Shown here piece by piece: positions 37,997 to 46,329 of a stretch of DNA of 64,000 nucleotides. The first letter of the stretch is position 1; every line of letters starts with the position of its first letter. The notes below the pieces were generated by a model. The model searched no databases, was not told the DNA's origin, and saw nothing but the letters and a program-made list of their open reading frames with translations. The translations under genes were made by a program, and so were the position numbers. Origin of the DNA: Rhizobium sp. WSM4643 (GTDB lineage: Bacteria > Pseudomonadota > Alphaproteobacteria > Rhizobiales > Rhizobiaceae); the NCBI RefSeq assembly GCF_025152745.1, contig NZ_CP104040.1:4183501-4247500 (forward strand), given 5' to 3'.

Positions 37997-39613
37997 ATGC
38001 TGATCCGCCTTGTCGTCTTCGCCCTCTTCGTATTGCTTCTCGCCCTTGGCTTCGCCTGGCTCGCCGATCGTCCCGGCGACCTCTCGCTGATCTGGGAGGG
38101 CCAGATCTACCAGACGAAGCTGATCGTCGCCGCCAGCGCGATCATCGCTCTCATTGCTGCCGTGATGATCGCCTGGTGGTTCGTCCGTCTCGTCTGGACC
38201 TCGCCGCACTCGGTGACGCGTTATTTCCGCGCCCGCAAGCGGGACCGCGGTTATCAGGCACTGTCGACCGGCCTGATCGCCGCGGGCGCCGGCAATGCGC
38301 TGCTTGCCCGCAAGATGGCGGCCCGCTCGCGCGGCCTCATTCGCGCCGATCAGGAGCCGTTGATCAACCTGCTCGAGGCTCAGGCCGCCCTCATCGAAGG
38401 TCGCCATGACGAAGCGCGCGCCAAGTTCGAGGCCATGGCCAACGATCCCGAGACGCGCGAGCTCGGTCTGCGCGGTCTCTATCTGGAAGCCCGCCGTCTC
38501 GGGGCCAACGAGGCCGCCCGCCAATATGCCGAAAAGGCTGCGGACAACGCGCCCTATCTTCCCTGGGCCGCACAGGCGACGCTCGAATATCGCAGCCAGG
38601 CCGGCCGTTGGGACGATGCGATCCGCCTGCTCGAGCAGCAGAAGGCTGCCCGCGTCGTCGAAAAGGCCGAAGCCAACCGTCTGCACGCCGTCCTCCTGAC
38701 GGCGCGCGCCGGCGAGAAGCTGGAGAGCAACCCGACCGGTGCCCGCGACGACGCCCTGCAGGCGCTGAAGCTTGCCGCCGATTTCATTCCTGCGGCCCTC
38801 ATTGCCGCAAAGGCGCTGTTTCGCGAAGGCGGCGTGCGCAAGGCCGCCTCGATCCTCGAACAGGCATGGAAATCGGCACCTCATCCCGAGATCGGCCAAG
38901 CCTATGTCAGGGCCCGCAGCGGCGATTCCACGCTCGACCGGCTGAAGCGTGCCGAGCGGCTGGAAGGGCAGCGCCCCAACAATGTCGAATCCCTTCTCGT
39001 CGTCGCCCAGGCAGCCCTCGACGCGCAGGAATTCGCCAAGGCCCGCGCCAAGGCGGAGGCAGCGGCCCGCATGCAGCCGCGTGAAGCCGCCTACCTGCTT
39101 TTGGCCGACATCGAAGAAGCCGAGACCGGCGACCAGGGCCGCGTGCGCCACTGGCTGGCCCAGGCGCTCAAGGCGCCGCGCGATCCGGCTTGGGTGGCAG
39201 ACGGCTTCGTCTCCGACAAGTGGCTGCCGGTATCGCCCGTGACCGGCCGCCTCGACGCCTTCGAATGGAAGGCGCCCTTCGGCCAGATCGAGGGTCCGCT
39301 CGAAGACGGTTCGGCGCCGGCCTCGATCGAAACGGCTTTGAAGACATTGCCGCCGCTGCGTGACGTCAGGCCGGAAAGTCCCGTCAACGACCATCGCATC
39401 ATCGAGCTGGAACGCGCCGCGACGATTGCCGAGGCTGTGCGCCCCACGCCGGCACCGACGGCGGCCAAACCGAAACCAGCCGAACCGACCGCGGGCGATA
39501 AACCGCCCGCGCCGAGCGAGACAAAACCTTTCTTTGGCGGATTGCCGGATGATCCCGGCGTTCGCGATCCCAGGGTGGAACCGGAACCCAAGACACGGCT
39601 CCGCCTTTTCTGA
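37997..39613 (+). CDS. hemY: HemY-like TPR membrane protein
   Basis: A 538-aa protein with two N-terminal transmembrane helices (VVFALFVLLLALGFAWLAD and IVAASAIIALIAAVMIAWW), a conserved HemY_N region (RYFRARKRDRGYQALSTGLIAAGAGN) and TPR-like helical repeats through residue 400. The C terminus is Pro/Ala-rich. Despite its name its role in heme synthesis is not settled; it may organise heme enzymes at the membrane. Five bases after the mic60-like gene. Confidence 0.88.
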   Translation: MLIRLVVFALFVLLLALGFAWLADRPGDLSLIWEGQIYQTKLIVAASAIIALIAAVMIAWWFVRLVWTSPHSVTRYFRARKRDRGYQALSTGLIAAGAGNALLARKMAARSRGLIRADQEPLINLLEAQAALIEGRHDEARAKFEAMANDPETRELGLRGLYLEARRLGANEAARQYAEKAADNAPYLPWAAQATLEYRSQAGRWDDAIRLLEQQKAARVVEKAEANRLHAVLLTARAGEKLESNPTGARDDALQALKLAADFIPAALIAAKALFREGGVRKAASILEQAWKSAPHPEIGQAYVRARSGDSTLDRLKRAERLEGQRPNNVESLLVVAQAALDAQEFAKARAKAEAAARMQPREAAYLLLADIEEAETGDQGRVRHWLAQALKAPRDPAWVADGFVSDKWLPVSPVTGRLDAFEWKAPFGQIEGPLEDGSAPASIETALKTLPPLRDVRPESPVNDHRIIELERAATIAEAVRPTPAPTAAKPKPAEPTAGDKPPAPSETKPFFGGLPDDPGVRDPRVEPEPKTRLRLF

Positions 39614-39630
39614 AATGGAACGAAAACCGC

Positions 39631-40116
39631 ATGTTCGAACGCTTTCAGGCATTCTTCCAGAATCTCACCGCCGACCACCCGAAGAAAGGTTTTGCCCCCG
39701 ATGATCCGCGCATCGCAGTGGCAGCGCTCTGCATGCAGGTCATGGAGGCCGACGGTCAGATCAAAACCAGCGAGAAGAAGCGGCTGCGCAAGCTCCTGAA
39801 GGAGCAGTATGCGCTAGACGGCAAGCAGCTCGATGCTCTGATAGCAGCCGGCCTCGAGGCCGAAAGCTCCGCCGTCGACTATTATCGCTTCACCGCCGAC
39901 CTGAAACGCCATCTCAATACCGAGCAACGCCTCGAGCTGATCGGCGTCCTCTGGGACATCGTCTACGCCGATGGCGAACGCAGCGAGATGGAAGACCATG
40001 TGATCTGGCGTATCGCCGATCTGCTCGGCGTCTCCTCGCGCGAGCGCATCCAGAAGCGGCAGGAGGCCGCCGCCAGGGTGACGGATGTCCAGGTTGCGCA
40101 AGATGATGCCGACTGA
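39631..40116 (+). CDS. TerB-like (COG4103) helical protein
   Basis: A 161-aa TerB/DjlA-N-like protein. IAVAALCMQVMEADGQI and LIGVLWDIVYADGERSEMEDHVIWRIADLLG form the paired acidic helices of the family, which may bind a metal ion. In Rhizobiales it regularly follows hemY. It overlaps the next gene by 11 bases. Function unknown. Confidence 0.85.
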   Translation: MFERFQAFFQNLTADHPKKGFAPDDPRIAVAALCMQVMEADGQIKTSEKKRLRKLLKEQYALDGKQLDALIAAGLEAESSAVDYYRFTADLKRHLNTEQRLELIGVLWDIVYADGERSEMEDHVIWRIADLLGVSSRERIQKRQEAAARVTDVQVAQDDAD

Positions 40117-40858
40117 GCAAAACCCGAACCGCGACGGGCGCCCAATCCTCATCGTCCTGCATCAGGAACGGTCGAGCCCCGGCCGTGTCGGCCAATTGCT
40201 CGTCGAAAAGGGCTACCGCCTCGATATCCGTCGCCCGGTTCTCGGCGAGCCGCTTCCGACAACACTTGAAGACCATGCCGGCGCCGTCGTCTTCGGCGGG
40301 CCGATGAGCGCCAACGATCCCGATGACTTCGTCAAGAAGGAGATCGACTGGATCGACATCCCGCTCCGGGAAAAACGCCCCTACCTCGGCATCTGCCTCG
40401 GCGCGCAGATGTTGGTGCATCATCTCGGCGGCAAGGTACAGTCGAATGCCGATGGCTCGACCGAGATCGGCTGGTATCCGCTGCACCCGACCGAGAGGGG
40501 CCGGCTGCTGATGCACTGGCCGAAGATGGTCTATCATTTCCATCGCGAGGGCTTCGAGCTGCCGCGCGGCGCCGATCTGCTCGCCGAAGGCGATGCCTAT
40601 CCGAACCAGGCCTTCCGCTACGACGGCAACGCCTGGGGCCTGCAGTTCCATGCCGAACTGACCCGGGTGATGATGCATCGCTGGGTCGTGCATGGCGCCC
40701 ATCGCTTCATCCTGCCGAACGCCCAGCAGGGCCGCGAACATCTCGAAGGCCGCATGCTGTTCGATGCGCCGCTGAGAGCCTGGCTCACCGAATTCCTCGA
40801 CATCGTCTTCGAGGGAAAAACCGCGAAGGCGGCGTCCTCTATCGCTCTTCGCGCATAA
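40106..40858 (+). CDS. Class I glutamine amidotransferase-like protein
   Basis: A 250-aa class I GATase domain protein. Nucleophile Cys in YLGICLGAQML, oxyanion region VVFGGPMSAND and the catalytic His in WGLQFHAELT. A His instead of a plain Glu follows at FHAELT, with E present, so the triad is intact. Similar stand-alone proteins are annotated as GMP-synthase-like or gamma-glutamyl-type. ATG 40103 or 40106 are possible starts; the frame overlaps the TerB gene. Convergent with the MFS gene. Confidence 0.82.
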   Translation: MPTEQNPNRDGRPILIVLHQERSSPGRVGQLLVEKGYRLDIRRPVLGEPLPTTLEDHAGAVVFGGPMSANDPDDFVKKEIDWIDIPLREKRPYLGICLGAQMLVHHLGGKVQSNADGSTEIGWYPLHPTERGRLLMHWPKMVYHFHREGFELPRGADLLAEGDAYPNQAFRYDGNAWGLQFHAELTRVMMHRWVVHGAHRFILPNAQQGREHLEGRMLFDAPLRAWLTEFLDIVFEGKTAKAASSIALRA

Positions 40859-40865
40859 CCAGTTT

Positions 40866-42116
40866 CTAAATCGATTCCGACGATACAGTGGGCGCGTCCA
40901 GCGTATCGATCCCACGCAGTTTGGGGAAACTCGATGCCCAGATCGCCGCCACGACAAGCGTTCCGATCCCGCCGATGACGACCGCCGGCACCGCGCCGAA
41001 GATCGCCGCCATCGTGCCCGCCCGGAATTCCCCGAGCTCGTTCGAAGCGCCGACGAAGACCATGTTGACCGCATTGACACGGCCGCGCAGCTGGTCCGGC
41101 GTCCAGAGCGCAATCAGGCTCTCGCGCACATAGACTGACACCATGTCAGCCGCCCCCATCAGCGCCAATGCCGCGATCGAGACCTCGGTATTGGTAGAGA
41201 CGCCGAAGATAATCGTTCCGACGCCGAACAAGGCGACGCCGATGAACATGTAGATGCCGGCACGATGTTTGAGCGGATAGGCGGCAAGGAAGATCGCCAT
41301 GACGATGGCGCCAAGTCCCGGTGCGGCGCGCAGCAGCCCGAGCCCCCAGGGCCCGAGGGTGAGGATATCGCGCGCAAAGATCGGCATCAGCGCCGTCGCC
41401 CCGCCGAGCAGCACGGCGAAGAGATCGAGCGAGATCGCCCCGAGCACCACCTTTTCGGCGCGGATGAAACTGAAGCCGCCGAGGATCATCGCCCAGCTCT
41501 TGGTCTCGCCCGTTGTCTTCTGCTCCGGTTTCGGGATCATGTAGAGAAGGGCGGCACCGAGCACGGAAAAGATCACCGCCACCGTATAGGCGGTTGACGC
41601 ACTGACGCCATAGAGCAGACCGCCGAGCACCGGCCCGGTGATCGCCGCAAGCTGCCAGGACGACGAATTCCAGGCGATCGCATTGGAGAGTGCCTGCTCC
41701 GGCACGAGATTGGGCGCCAGCGACTGCACTGCCGGCGACATGAAGGCGCGCTCAACGCCGAAGATCAAAAGCACTGCGAAAACAGGCAAGGGCGTGAAGG
41801 TCCCCATGACAGTCATAACCAGCAGCGCCAGCGTGCAGAGCGCGCTTACCAGCGAGCAGAGAGCCGCGATCGCCCGGCGATTGTACCGGTCGGCCACCGA
41901 ACCGGTGACGAGGATGAGCAGCAGCGACGGCAGGAACTGCACGAGACCGATCAAACCGAGATAGATCGCGCTGCCCGTCTGGTCGTACATCTGCCAGCCG
42001 ACCGCGACGCTGACGATCTGCTGCGAGAAGGAAAGCAGGAAGCGCGCGAAGAAGAAACGCGTGTAGGACGAATGCCGGAACGCGGCAAAACGATCTCCGG
42101 TGGGCGAAAACGACAT
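40866..42116 (-). CDS. MFS transporter (EntS/enterobactin-exporter type)
   Basis: A 416-aa 12-helix major facilitator of the MFS_3/EntS group. Start [30 protein letters not shown], the motif [10 protein letters not shown] between helices 2 and 3, and a second-half [28 protein letters not shown] typical of the group. Substrate unknown. Start ATG 42116; the longer frame reaches into the gap before yggT. Convergent with the GATase gene, seven bases away. Confidence 0.88.
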   Translation of the reverse strand: MSFSPTGDRFAAFRHSSYTRFFFARFLLSFSQQIVSVAVGWQMYDQTGSAIYLGLIGLVQFLPSLLLILVTGSVADRYNRRAIAALCSLVSALCTLALLVMTVMGTFTPLPVFAVLLIFGVERAFMSPAVQSLAPNLVPEQALSNAIAWNSSSWQLAAITGPVLGGLLYGVSASTAYTVAVIFSVLGAALLYMIPKPEQKTTGETKSWAMILGGFSFIRAEKVVLGAISLDLFAVLLGGATALMPIFARDILTLGPWGLGLLRAAPGLGAIVMAIFLAAYPLKHRAGIYMFIGVALFGVGTIIFGVSTNTEVSIAALALMGAADMVSVYVRESLIALWTPDQLRGRVNAVNMVFVGASNELGEFRAGTMAAIFGAVPAVVIGGIGTLVVAAIWASSFPKLRGIDTLDAPTVSSESI

Positions 42117-42255
42117 GGATGTTTTCCGAGGAGACGGGCGCCGAAATAGCTGCAAAGCCGCCCGTTATACAAGATTTACCGTGCGTTTCCACACGGCACT
42201 TGCCCGTTTAGTCGCCAATGTCTACATGTCTGTCAACAACGAATTGGAGACGACG

Positions 42256-42546
42256 ATGTTTGCGCTGTTTCAAACCATTGATTTGGCTTTGAATATTTAC
42301 ACCTGGATCCTGATTGCCAGTGCCATTTTTTCCTGGCTCTATGCCTTCAATGTTATCAATTCCAGCAATCAGTTCGTCAATTCGGTCGGCACATTCCTCT
42401 ATAATGTCACCGAACCGGTGCTGAAGCCGATCCGCCGCCGGCTGCCGAATCTTGGCGGCATCGATATTTCGCCAATCATCCTGCTGCTGATCATCTTCTT
42501 CCTGCGCACCCTGCTTTGGACCACGCTGTACCCGCTGGTCGCTTGA
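42256..42546 (+). CDS. YggT family inner-membrane protein
   Basis: A 96-aa protein with two transmembrane helices ([20 protein letters not shown] and [20 protein letters not shown]) and the family middle [16 protein letters not shown]. YggT proteins are linked to osmotic tolerance and cell-division complexes, with unclear mechanism. ATG 42256 has GGAGAC upstream. Coupled to the DUF167 gene by a TTGA overlap. Confidence 0.9.
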   Translation: MFALFQTIDLALNIYTWILIASAIFSWLYAFNVINSSNQFVNSVGTFLYNVTEPVLKPIRRRLPNLGGIDISPIILLLIIFFLRTLLWTTLYPLVA

Positions 42547-42854
42547 GCCATCCCTGGAGCCTTTTCGATGACCATCTGCGCCTCGCCGTCCGGCTGACCC
42601 CGAATGGCGGGCGCGACGCTGTCGACGGCATTGAGGTCGACGGCGAGGGCGAAGCTTTCCTGAAGGCACGCGTCACATCAGTGCCCGAGAAAGGCAAGGC
42701 CAACAAGGCGCTCATCCTGTTGATCGCAAAATCCCTGCGCATTCCCAAATCCAGCGTCAGCCTCGTCTCGGGTGAGACCGCGCGCAAAAAAATCCTCCGG
42801 ATCGACGGCGATCCGGAGGATTTGCTAAAAAAGCTCGAGATGTTTTTAGGCTGA
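42543..42854 (+). CDS. DUF167 (YggU) family protein
   Basis: A 103-aa DUF167 protein: [38 protein letters not shown] and [19 protein letters not shown] are the conserved blocks. Function unknown; conserved next to yggT. TTG 42543 overlaps the yggT stop (TTGA) and gives the family start [11 protein letters not shown]. Its 3' end overlaps the ppa transcription terminator on the other strand (42791-42822). Confidence 0.85.
   Translation: MSHPWSLFDDHLRLAVRLTPNGGRDAVDGIEVDGEGEAFLKARVTSVPEKGKANKALILLIAKSLRIPKSSVSLVSGETARKKILRIDGDPEDLLKKLEMFLG
42791..42822 (-). terminator. Rho-independent terminator of ppa, inside the opposing yggU frame
   Basis: A perfect 14-bp stem, AATCCTCCGGATCG (42791-42804) with its complement (42809-42822) and loop ACGG. 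On the minus strand it is followed by seven T (42792-42786). It lies about 37 bases after the ppa stop. The same bases encode the IDGDPED segment of the DUF167 protein on the plus strand. Confidence 0.85.
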
Positions 42855-42858
42855 GCGA

Positions 42859-43395
42859 TCAGCCTTTCGTCTTCTTGGCGCGCTCGACAGCTTCGAGGAT
42901 GAGTTCGCCTGCTTCCCTAGAGTCGCCCCAGCCGAAGATCTTCACCCACTTGCCGGGCTCCAGATCCTTGTAGTGCTGGAAGAAGTGCTCGATCTGCTTC
43001 AGCGTGATCTCGGGAAGATCGGTGAAGTCCTTCACCTTCTCATAGCGCAGCGTCAGCTTCGGCGACGGCACGGCAATGATCTTCTCGTCCTTGCCGGAAT
43101 TGTCTTCCATTTTCAGGACGCCGATCGGGCGCACGTTGATGACGCAGCCGGGAACCAGCGGGCGGGTGCTGGCGATCAGCACGTCGATCGGGTCGCCGTC
43201 TTCCGACAGCGTGTGCGGCACGAAACCATAATTGCCGGGATAGGTCATCGGCGTATAGAGGAAACGATCGACCACCAGCGTGCCGGCTTCCTTGTCCATC
43301 TCATACTTGATGGGATGACCGCCGACCGGAACCTCGACGATAACGTTGACGTCCTCAGGTGGATTATGACCGATTGCAATAGCGTCGATGCGCAT
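42859..43395 (-). CDS. ppa: Inorganic pyrophosphatase
   Basis: A 178-aa soluble family I pyrophosphatase. Active-site motifs [21 protein letters not shown] (Lys, Glu), [22 protein letters not shown] with the metal-binding Asp residues, and [17 protein letters not shown]. Full length. ATG 43395 has GGGAG upstream; the longer frame to 43497 is rejected. Monocistronic, with its terminator inside the opposing yggU gene. Confidence 0.96.
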   Translation of the reverse strand: MRIDAIAIGHNPPEDVNVIVEVPVGGHPIKYEMDKEAGTLVVDRFLYTPMTYPGNYGFVPHTLSEDGDPIDVLIASTRPLVPGCVINVRPIGVLKMEDNSGKDEKIIAVPSPKLTLRYEKVKDFTDLPEITLKQIEHFFQHYKDLEPGKWVKIFGWGDSREAGELILEAVERAKKTKG

Positions 43396-43540
43396 AAGAA
43401 ACTCCCGCAAGGTTGAATGTGCCGGCAGCCAGATAATCAGTTTCATGTGGCAACGCAACATCGCACAGCGCCAATGCTCGACTGCAGCGGCGCACATTCA
43501 CATCAAAAGTTTCCAATAGGAGATTAGTGGAGCGTCGACT

Positions 43541-43596
43541 CCAGCGCCGCCCGTCTTTTCAGACGCGCCAAGGACGCTGTGGCACTTTGAATGGCC
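43541..43596 (+). repeat. Rhizobium palindromic repeat, copy 1 of a direct pair
   Basis: CCAGCGCCGC followed by the GTCTTTTCAGACGCGC hairpin and CACTTTGAATGGC. It lies just downstream of the GNAT stop, and a second copy in the same orientation is at 44297-44350. Family member of the full element at 61913-62022. Confidence 0.75.
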
Positions 43597-43598
43597 GT

Positions 43599-44105
43599 TC
43601 AGCTCCAGATGAAGCCGATCTTCTTCAATTGCCTGTGGTCGAAGCTTTCCATGCCTTCGCAGAAATCGACGCCGCCATGATGGCGATAAAAGTGGCTGGC
43701 GGTCTCGTTTTCCTCGAGGCACCAGACGACAAGCCCGTTGCAGCCGAGCGACTTCAAGAGCCGGCGCGCCTCGCCGAACAGCATCCTGCCAAGGCCGATG
43801 CCCTGATACTCGGGCCGCAGATAAAGCTCGTAAATTTCACCTTCTTGCGGCAGAGCGCGGGCACGGTTGAGGCCGAGCGTCGCGTAGCCGGCAACCGTGC
43901 CGGCAACATCGAGAACCAGCAGCGTCGCCGGTCCGCGCGTTGCCTTGCGCCACCAGCTTTCGCCGCGCCGCTCGATCATCTGCGTCAGCGCGCGATGCGG
44001 AATGATGCCCGCATAGGTGTGTTGCCAGGCAAGCCTGTGTGTTTCCGATATGGCTCGGGCATCTTGCGGCTCGGCCCGCCGGACATCGATCGACAACGTC
44101 TTCAT
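43599..44105 (-). CDS. GNAT family N-acetyltransferase
   Basis: A 168-aa GNAT acetyltransferase. Core motif A is IYELYLRPEYQGIGLGRMLFGEARRLL with the acetyl-CoA loop QGIGLGR; ATLLVLDVAGTVAGYATLG precedes it and GLVVWCLEENETASHFYRHHGG follows. Acceptor unknown (small molecule or protein). ATG 44105 is chosen; a longer frame to 44156 exists. A CtrA-type box lies 98 bases upstream. Confidence 0.88.
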   Translation of the reverse strand: MKTLSIDVRRAEPQDARAISETHRLAWQHTYAGIIPHRALTQMIERRGESWWRKATRGPATLLVLDVAGTVAGYATLGLNRARALPQEGEIYELYLRPEYQGIGLGRMLFGEARRLLKSLGCNGLVVWCLEENETASHFYRHHGGVDFCEGMESFDHRQLKKIGFIWS

Positions 44106-44202
44106 AACGTTTACTCTGGTCCCGCTGGAGGCAATTAACCATATGCGATGTCGCATCCCGGTCGATTGCCCACAGACTTGATATGTGGACGACGATCAAA
44201 AG

Positions 44203-44218
44203 TTAACGCTTTTTTAAC
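44203..44218. promoter_or_regulatory. TTAA-N7-TTAA box (CtrA-type) upstream of GNAT gene
   Basis: TTAACGCTTTTTTAAC is an exact TTAA-N7-TTAAC match, 98 bases before the GNAT ATG. A GANTC methylation site (GAATC, 44234-44238) is near. The site is seen; CtrA control is inferred. Confidence 0.4.
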
Positions 44219-44254
44219 GATTGTCACAAGACGGAATCGACGCGGCGCACAATA

Positions 44255-44283
44255 AAAAACCCCGGCGCGAAGGCCGGGGTTTT
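44255..44283 (-). terminator. Rho-independent terminator of typA
   Basis: AACCCCGGC and GCCGGGGTT pair around GCGAAG. On the minus strand the hairpin is followed by a run of T. It lies about 70 bases after the typA stop with a repeat between. The plus strand also has TTTT after it, so it may act on both sides. Confidence 0.85.
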
Positions 44284-44296
44284 GAAGGATTTCTCT

Positions 44297-44350
44297 CCAG
44301 CGCCGCGCCTCTTTTCGGAAGCCCAAAACGCTGCAGCACTTTGAATGGCG
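44297..44350 (+). repeat. Rhizobium palindromic repeat, copy 2 of a direct pair
   Basis: CCAGCGCCGC, then CTCTTTTCGG, then GCACTTTGAATGGC: same family and orientation as 43541-43596. It lies between typA and its terminator and therefore in the typA 3' untranslated region. Confidence 0.75.
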
Positions 44351-44351
44351 C

Positions 44352-46172
44352 TCAGAGAGCCGCCTTCGTCTTTTCGAAACGCTTGCGATCGTTTGCGTCG
44401 AGATACATCTTGCGCAGACGAATATTCTTCGGTGTCACTTCCATCAGCTCGTCATCCTGAATCCAGGAGAGCGCGCGATCAAGCGTCATCCGGATCGGCG
44501 GCGTCAGCTTCACCGCTTCGTCTTTGCCGGCGGCGCGGATGTTGGTGAGCTGCTTGCCCTTCAGCACGTTCACTTCAAGGTCGTTGTCGCGCGAATGGAT
44601 GCCGATGATCATGCCTGCATAGACCTTTTCGCCCGGCTCGATGATCATCGGGCCGCGATCTTCCAGGTTGAACATCGCATAGGCGACGGCTTCGCCGGGA
44701 GCGTTGGCGAGCAGCACGCCGTTGACGCGGCCACCGATCACACCCTTGTAGGGCTGGTAGTCGTGGAACAGGCGGTTCATGATCGCCGTGCCGCGCGTAT
44801 CCGTCAGCAGCTCCGACTGGTAGCCGATCAGGCCGCGGGTCGGTGCGTAGAAACGCAGGCGAAGACGGTTACCGCCCGACGGGCGCAGCTCGACCATTTC
44901 GGCCTTGCGCTCGGACATCTTCTGCACGACGACACCGGAATGTTCTTCGTCGACGTCGACGACGACCTCCTCGATAGGCTCCAGAAGCTGGCCGTTTTCA
45001 TCCTTGTGCATCACGACGCGCGGACGCGACACGGCAAGCTCGAAGCCTTCGCGACGCATGGTCTCGATGAGAACGGCGAGCTGAAGTTCGCCACGGCCGG
45101 ACACGTAGAACGAATCCTTGCCTTCGGCTTCTTCGATCTTCAGGGCGACGTTGCCTTCCGCTTCCTTGAAGAGACGGTCGCGGATGACGCGTGAGGTCAC
45201 CTTGTCGCCTTCGGTGCCCGCCAGCGGGCTATCGTTGACGATGAACGACATGGTGACGGTCGGCGGATCGATCGGCTGCGCCTGCAGCGGCTCGGTGACC
45301 GAGGGATCGCAGAAAGTGTCGGCGACCGTACCCTTGGAAAGGCCGGCGATCGCAACAATATCGCCCTGATGCGCTTCGTCGATCGCCGTGCGCTCGATGC
45401 CGCGGAAGGCGAGGATCTTGGAAATACGGCCGGTTTCGATCGTCTTGCCGTCGGCGTGGAGCACCTTTACGGCCTGGTTCGGCTTGATGGAACCGGAATT
45501 GATGCGACCGGTGATGATGCGGCCGAGGAAGGGGTTGGCTTCGAGGATGGTACCGATCATCGTGAACGGACCTTCGTGGACGGTCGGCTCCGGAACATGC
45601 TTGAGCACCAGGTCGAGAAGCGGCGCAAGACCCTGGTCCTTCGGACCTTCCGGATTGACGTTCATCCAGCCATCGCGGCCGGAACCGTAGAGGATCGGGA
45701 AGTCGAGCTGCTCGTCGGTGGCGTCGAGATTGGCGAAAAGATCGAAAACTTCGTTGATGACTTCTTCGTGGCGGCCATCCGGACGGTCGATCTTGTTGAT
45801 CGCGACGATCGGACGAAGACCGACCTTCAACGCCTTCGAGACAACGAACTTCGTCTGCGGCATCGGGCCTTCAGAGGAGTCGACGAGAACGATCGCGCCA
45901 TCCACCATCGAGAGAATGCGCTCGACCTCACCGCCGAAGTCGGCGTGGCCGGGGGTGTCGACGATGTTGATGCGGACACCCTTCCATTCCACCGAGGTCG
46001 CCTTGGCGAGAATGGTGATGCCGCGTTCCTTTTCGAGATCGTTCGAGTCCATCACGCGTTCAGCGACACGCTGATTCTCGCGGAACGAGCCGGACTGCTT
46101 GAGAAGCTCATCCACCAGGGTCGTTTTGCCATGGTCAACGTGCGCGATGATCGCGATATTGCGAAGTGACAT
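44352..46172 (-). CDS. typA: Ribosome-associated GTPase TypA/BipA
   Basis: A 606-aa translational GTPase that binds the ribosome and helps 50S assembly and growth at low temperature or stress. P-loop AHVDHGKTTLVDELL, switch I region ERGITILAKATS, DTPGHADFGGEVERI, NKIDRPDGR; then domain 2, a EF-G-like domain V and the BipA-specific C-terminal domain. ATG 46172 gives MSLRNIAIIAHVDHG. Full length. Its terminator lies past a palindromic repeat. Confidence 0.97.
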   Translation of the reverse strand: MSLRNIAIIAHVDHGKTTLVDELLKQSGSFRENQRVAERVMDSNDLEKERGITILAKATSVEWKGVRINIVDTPGHADFGGEVERILSMVDGAIVLVDSSEGPMPQTKFVVSKALKVGLRPIVAINKIDRPDGRHEEVINEVFDLFANLDATDEQLDFPILYGSGRDGWMNVNPEGPKDQGLAPLLDLVLKHVPEPTVHEGPFTMIGTILEANPFLGRIITGRINSGSIKPNQAVKVLHADGKTIETGRISKILAFRGIERTAIDEAHQGDIVAIAGLSKGTVADTFCDPSVTEPLQAQPIDPPTVTMSFIVNDSPLAGTEGDKVTSRVIRDRLFKEAEGNVALKIEEAEGKDSFYVSGRGELQLAVLIETMRREGFELAVSRPRVVMHKDENGQLLEPIEEVVVDVDEEHSGVVVQKMSERKAEMVELRPSGGNRLRLRFYAPTRGLIGYQSELLTDTRGTAIMNRLFHDYQPYKGVIGGRVNGVLLANAPGEAVAYAMFNLEDRGPMIIEPGEKVYAGMIIGIHSRDNDLEVNVLKGKQLTNIRAAGKDEAVKLTPPIRMTLDRALSWIQDDELMEVTPKNIRLRKMYLDANDRKRFEKTKAAL

Positions 46173-46329
46173 ATGTGAAATCTCTGATGCTGGGGCGCAC
46201 GCTCTAGAGGACGCGCCTATTAGTTTGGGGCGTCCATACAGTTTTTTTTGCGTTTGCGAAAGGGGGGAACGCGCAAAAGCTGCGGCAAGGCTGTCGCCCC
46301 GCCGCATCATGGCATGTCATCAAATTGTC

